Shown here: positions 60,923 through 64,000 of the stretch, piece after piece
How the letters are laid out: every line of letters starts with the position of its first letter
Numbering within the stretch: the stretch's first letter is position 1
Assembly: GCA_026419835.1 (NCBI GenBank)
Contig: JAOAKQ010000003.1
Location: forward strand, 1 to 64,000
Reading direction: 5' to 3'
Source of the DNA: Sulfolobales archaeon
GTDB taxonomy: Archaea; Thermoproteota; Thermoprotei_A; Sulfolobales; NBVN01
DNA: 64,000 bases
Notes under the pieces: model-generated
The model's database searches: none
Told to the model about the DNA's origin: nothing
The model's input: only the letters and a program-made list of their open reading frames with translations
Made by a program: the position numbers and the translations under genes

Positions 60923-62311
60923 GTGAGTCCTGAGAGACTCTTCGGTACTGATGGCGTGAGAGGTGTGGTTAACGTTGAACTAACTCCCGAAATGGCTTTG
61001 AAGCTATCTCTCTCCATAGGAACGTACTTCGGGCCCGGCTCCAGGATCCTCGTGGGCTCCGACATGAGGTCCGGCAACAGCTTTCTAACTGGCATCACGA
61101 TAGGTGGCCTGATCTCCACTGGAGTAAAGGTGTACGATGCCGGATTGCTTCCAACACCAGCTCTACAGTACTACGTAAAGACCGGGGGGTTCGATGGTGG
61201 TGTTATGGTTACAGCATCTCACAACCCCCCGGAGTATAGTGGTATAAAGGTTGTTATGGCCGATGGTATTGAAGCACCGCGCGATGTTGAAGAGGAAATT
61301 GAGGAGATATACCGAGAACTAAGGTTTAGGAGAGTCTCCTGGCGTGAACTATCGGGTAGTGCTGTAAGAGTGCATGATGTAGTAGACCACTATCTAAACG
61401 GAATTGTAGGTCTCGTAGACTTAGATAGAGTACGTAGACTAGACCTTAAGGTAGCCGTAGATCCTGCGAATAATGTTGGGACGCTTACAACGCCTAGGAT
61501 GCTGAGAGCTCTGGGCGTTAAGGTAGTTACCGTAAACGGTGACTTAAGCTACTCTCCATCAAGACCTCCGGAGCCAACACCAGAGAACCTGGGAGACCTG
61601 GTATATACTGTGAAGTCCGCTGGAGCGAGCTTTGGCGTAGCTCACGACGGGGATGCTGATAGAGCTATATTCATTGACGATAGAGGACTCTACGTACCGG
61701 GGGATATCTCGGGAGTGCTGCTCTGTAGACACGTAGCTGAAAACCGCGGAGAGAGAAGCCCTCCTAGAGTTGTTACAGCAGTTTCGAGTTCAACGTTAGT
61801 TAGTAAGGTACTGTCTAGATACGGTATAGAGGTTGTCTGGACTAGGGTTGGTAGTATTACTATATCTAGAACTATGGTTAAGCTGGGAGCTCTAGCTGGT
61901 TTCGAGGAAAACGGGGGTTTTATGTACCCCAGGCACCAGTACGTTAGAGATGGGACTATGAGTACCGCTCTCATGGTAGAGATGCTAAGTTACGAAAAAA
62001 CCTCTCTTTCTGGCATACTCAGCGAACTTCCTCAAAGGTACGTAGTAAAGAAGAGAGTATTTGTTAGTAGAGAGCGCCTACCTGAAGTATACGAGAGAGT
62101 TAGAGCTAGATTCAGTAGTCTAGAGTTCATAGATGTTGATGGACTTAAGGGCATCTCCGATAGATTCTGGTTCCTCGTAAGGCCCAGCGGTACCGAACCC
62201 CTAGTAAGAGTTTTTGTTGAAGCCGATTCTGGGCAGCTGGTGAATGAGGTATTAAAGGAGCTGCTAGACATTTTTGCGGAGGTGTACGGAAGTGAGGTAC
62301 GTACTACTTAA
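60923..62311 (+). CDS. Phosphohexomutase (phosphoglucosamine/phosphomannomutase family)
   Basis: Interconverts hexose 1- and 6-phosphates for nucleotide-sugar synthesis. From GTG 60923 it starts MSPERLFGTDGVRGVVN. The phosphoserine loop MVTASHNPPEYSGIKVV, the metal loop AHDGDADRAIFID, the sugar loop ENGGFMYP and the phosphate loop RPSGTEPLVRVFVE are all intact. Length and the FGTDGVRG start fit archaeal GlmM-like enzymes, but glucosamine, mannose or glucose specificity cannot be read. An in-frame GTG at 60896 exists upstream of the likely transcription start. It overlaps the Trm112-like gene by 20 bp. Confidence 0.93.
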   Translation: MSPERLFGTDGVRGVVNVELTPEMALKLSLSIGTYFGPGSRILVGSDMRSGNSFLTGITIGGLISTGVKVYDAGLLPTPALQYYVKTGGFDGGVMVTASHNPPEYSGIKVVMADGIEAPRDVEEEIEEIYRELRFRRVSWRELSGSAVRVHDVVDHYLNGIVGLVDLDRVRRLDLKVAVDPANNVGTLTTPRMLRALGVKVVTVNGDLSYSPSRPPEPTPENLGDLVYTVKSAGASFGVAHDGDADRAIFIDDRGLYVPGDISGVLLCRHVAENRGERSPPRVVTAVSSSTLVSKVLSRYGIEVVWTRVGSITISRTMVKLGALAGFEENGGFMYPRHQYVRDGTMSTALMVEMLSYEKTSLSGILSELPQRYVVKKRVFVSRERLPEVYERVRARFSSLEFIDVDGLKGISDRFWFLVRPSGTEPLVRVFVEADSGQLVNEVLKELLDIFAEVYGSEVRTT

Positions 62312-62714
62312 CCTACTAGCGTGCCCGATGTGCAAGAACTTCCCACTAAAGCTATCTGTTTTCGAGGAGTTATTGATAGATAGGAGGTATAGCGTAAAGA
62401 CGCCCTTCTGCGACCTCTACTGCGGACTGAAGAGTGTGTACATAAAAGAGATAAAAATCGAGGAGCTTGATTGTGGTGAATGTGTGAGACATGACGTTCT
62501 ATGGGGTATACTCTACTGCTCTAGCTGTGGAAGGTGGTACCCTATAATAGATGGAATACCGTTCATGTATCCAGACGATTTGAGGACTAAGCCCAGAGTT
62601 AGAAGTAGAGAGGAGGAGTTTCTCAGTAAGTACGCGGATAGAATACCCGCTGAGATACTTGAAAAAGATCCACTAAAGATATTGAAACCTAGAGCTCGAA
62701 GAGAGCAGCTCTAG
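62292..62714 (+). CDS. Trm112-like zinc-ribbon protein
   Basis: About 140 residues from GTG 62292 (VRYVLLNLLACPMCKNFPL). The pattern LLACPMC ... ILYCSSCGRWYPIIDGIPFMYPDDLR is that of Trm112/YcaR proteins, which activate methyltransferases for tRNA, rRNA and release factor. A middle insertion with further Cys (FCDLYCG, LDCGEC; about residues 40-75) makes it longer than the minimal family and could hold an additional metal. It overlaps the phosphohexomutase by 20 bp. Its 3' end overlaps the convergent coiled-coil gene by 26 bp. Confidence 0.82.
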   Translation: MRYVLLNLLACPMCKNFPLKLSVFEELLIDRRYSVKTPFCDLYCGLKSVYIKEIKIEELDCGECVRHDVLWGILYCSSCGRWYPIIDGIPFMYPDDLRTKPRVRSREEEFLSKYADRIPAEILEKDPLKILKPRARREQL

Positions 62715-63123
62715 GTATCCCATCTACGTAGACTACGCGTAATTTAGTAACAAGCTCTACGCCAGATATAACTTCAAGTTCTCTTCTAAGAGTCTGCAGC
62801 GCGGTTAGCTTGCTGTTCAAGTTTTCAACAGCTACTTCAAGCGCTGCCTGCTCCTGCTCAGCTGTAGGATCGAATACCAGCATTAATCCTCTGATAGTGA
62901 TAGTGTTAGTTACGGCTTCAGGCTTAACTCCTCCGAGTTTTCCTAAAAGTTCTCTAACCTTTCTCCTCTGTTCAGCTCTAATTCTAAGTTCTTCGAGCTT
63001 CTTCAGTAGCTCTCCCATTCTCCTCCTTAGTTCCGCTATCTCCTCGTCAATACTTCTAATAAACTCTGCGATACTACCGAATTCTCTGATTTCTGTGGAA
63101 GTTAGGTCTTTAGGTGAAGACAT
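62689..63123 (-). CDS. Coiled-coil protein with prefoldin-like layout, unknown
   Basis: 144 residues: an N-terminal coiled coil (about residues 17-60, IDEEIAELRRRMGELLKKLEEL), a beta segment (AVTNTITIRGLMLVFDPT), a second helix (EQEQAALEVAVENLNSKLTAL) and a final beta part (LVTKLRVVYVDGIPRAALFEL). Helix-beta-helix is reminiscent of prefoldins, but I cannot assign it. A TATA-like atttaaat lies about 30 nt upstream on the minus strand. It is convergent with the Trm112-like gene (26-bp overlap). Confidence 0.6.
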   Translation of the reverse strand: MSSPKDLTSTEIREFGSIAEFIRSIDEEIAELRRRMGELLKKLEELRIRAEQRRKVRELLGKLGGVKPEAVTNTITIRGLMLVFDPTAEQEQAALEVAVENLNSKLTALQTLRRELEVISGVELVTKLRVVYVDGIPRAALFEL

Positions 63124-63288
63124 AGTAGTACCTCTACTAGTTATTCCTAGAAAATTTAAATGTGTTTATCAAAACGACTCATCCCGCGGTTGCCGCGACC
63201 TCACTCGCAGTACTAAAACCCGGTAGCACCCGCGGAGTGAAGCTAGCGGAAACTCCCCCACCGCACTATCTACCAACACTCACTTGGT

Positions 63289-63636
63289 CTAGAGAAGTTT
63301 GAGTTTCCCTGTAATTCTATCCAGGAGTTCGTTGGGTGCCGGCCCCAGACCTACCGCTGTCGTAGTTCCGGGTGGTAGTTCTGTGAGACCCGCATCTCTA
63401 ACTACGGCTACCGGTATCCCGGCTCTCTCCGCTTCCTCCACGTACTTAAATAGCTCAGCCTCCGAGAAAACTTTAACAACCACCTTCTTCTGTCCTTCAC
63501 TAATCCACACACCAAACCACTCAGGCTTTGCTTTCATAGCTTCAAGAGCCGCTCCGAGAGATGCGTGAGCTACTTGAACTGCGAGCTTTCCTCTACTCAT
63601 CTTCAAATCCGTTCTAACTATGACCACCTGCTTCAA
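63289..63636 (-). CDS. pth2: Peptidyl-tRNA hydrolase, Pth2 type
   Basis: Releases tRNA from prematurely dropped peptidyl-tRNA. 115 residues with the full Pth2 pattern: MKQVVIVRTDLKMSRGKLAVQVAHASLGA, GQKKVVVKV, AGIPVAVVRDAGLTELPPGTTTAVGLGPAP, and a final LL. The conserved Lys, His and Asp residues (KLAVQVAHA, VRDAG) are present. It lies 5 bp downstream of a small Cys-containing gene on the same strand, so the two are likely cotranscribed. Confidence 0.96.
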   Translation of the reverse strand: MKQVVIVRTDLKMSRGKLAVQVAHASLGAALEAMKAKPEWFGVWISEGQKKVVVKVFSEAELFKYVEEAERAGIPVAVVRDAGLTELPPGTTTAVGLGPAPNELLDRITGKLKLL

Positions 63637-63641
63637 CTAAA

Positions 63642-63959
63642 TCACCTACTAATAGCTGCCACCACTCTTTCTACGGCATTCTTATTGCTATCGACCATGC
63701 ACTTATTGAAGCAGCGGTAATCAACTAAGCCGTTCTTTAAGCACCTCTCTCTACAGCTAGCTTCGAAAGCGTAGATGTCTATTTCAAGTACGAAGTAGTT
63801 CGGATTCTGAGAGAGAGATCTAACTCTAACTAGAGGCCCGAGGTCTCTAAGGAGTTTAACCACTTCCTCTACGAATCCTAGTTTACTCTTATCGAATATG
63901 TAGAAGCCGTATCTTCTTAGAGCTTCAGCAACTTCAGATTTTACACTTTGAAACTCCAT
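63642..63959 (-). CDS. Small conserved-looking protein with four Cys, upstream of pth2
   Basis: 105 residues. Alpha/beta pattern (EALRRYGFYIFDKSKL, VVKLLRDLGPLVRVRSL, YFVLEIDIYAFEASC) followed by a C-terminal cluster CRERCLKNGLVDYRCFNKC, which gives CxxxC twice and could bind zinc or form disulfides. I do not recognise the family. The ATG at 63959 is 41 bp from the window end. It is 5 bp from pth2 and thus probably in one operon with it; a translation-related role is only a suggestion. Confidence 0.65.
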   Translation of the reverse strand: MEFQSVKSEVAEALRRYGFYIFDKSKLGFVEEVVKLLRDLGPLVRVRSLSQNPNYFVLEIDIYAFEASCRERCLKNGLVDYRCFNKCMVDSNKNAVERVVAAISR

Positions 63960-64000
63960 ACTTCTTCACCGGTATCTTAAGTAAGTCTACAACGCACTTT

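Overview
The window is chromosomal DNA of an archaeon, most likely a hyperthermophilic crenarchaeon (Thermoproteota, Desulfurococcales-like grade). Evidence: TATA-binding protein, Orc1/Cdc6, G1P dehydrogenase for archaeal lipids, proteasome beta with the FttA beta-CASP ribonuclease, ribosomal proteins eS6 (long crenarchaeal form) and eL37, an Sm-like protein, an HMG-CoA synthase/thiolase/DUF35 mevalonate cluster, an intron-containing tRNA, many GTG/TTG starts and TATA boxes about 25 nt upstream of starts (leaderless mRNAs). The tetranucleotide CTAG, rare in many prokaryotes, is strikingly common.

Layout. 1-3.1 kb: FtsX-like permease fragment, GT-C-like membrane protein, LolD-type ATPase. 3.1-9.0 kb: MoxR ATPase, eS6, UPF0179, EgsA, PsmB, FttA. 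9.1-20 kb: ferritin-like protein, phosphodiesterase, S58 peptidase, LeuRS, ThiD-ThiN, dCTP deaminase/dUTPase-like protein, Nre repair protein overlapping a SplB-like radical SAM gene, Lpd-like flavoprotein. 20-28 kb: PyrF, M48 protease, SuoX-like molybdoenzyme, alcohol dehydrogenase, HAD phosphatase, flavin reductase-like protein, a zinc-less MDR protein, an aminotransferase. 28-33 kb: mevalonate cluster and two OppD/OppF ATPases. 33.5-38.7 kb: metallophosphoesterase, TBP, DUF99, Cdc6, SDR, SIS-like protein.

38.8-49.4 kb looks accessory. It begins at tRNA-Leu(TAG) and carries a large type IIG-like restriction-methylation protein flanked by gene remnants. Then comes a catabolic cluster (OPT-family transporter, DUF1177, Asp/Glu/hydantoin racemase, DUF917, AroM, M29-like aminopeptidase) in which every gene except AroM is broken by frameshifts, eight in all. 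It ends at eL37.

49.4-64 kb returns to core genes: eL37, LSm, PUA protein, tRNA-Ala, ThiC, Sua5, a PMT-like glycosyltransferase, THEP1 NTPase, UMP kinase, an intron-containing tRNA-Leu(CAG), a phosphohexomutase, a Trm112-like protein and Pth2.

Most interesting non-coding signals: (i) a C/D box sRNA at about 55820-55870 with its own TATA box, whose D' guide is complementary to the universal 16S decoding-site segment and places C1402 at the methylation position; (ii) further C/D box candidates at 33231 and 57254; (iii) a near-identical promoter/leader of about 60 bp present twice, in opposite orientations, at 33.1 and 50.8 kb; (iv) a perfect 32-bp palindrome next to tRNA-Leu(CAG). All functional statements rest on reading motifs and remembered families; no searches were run.
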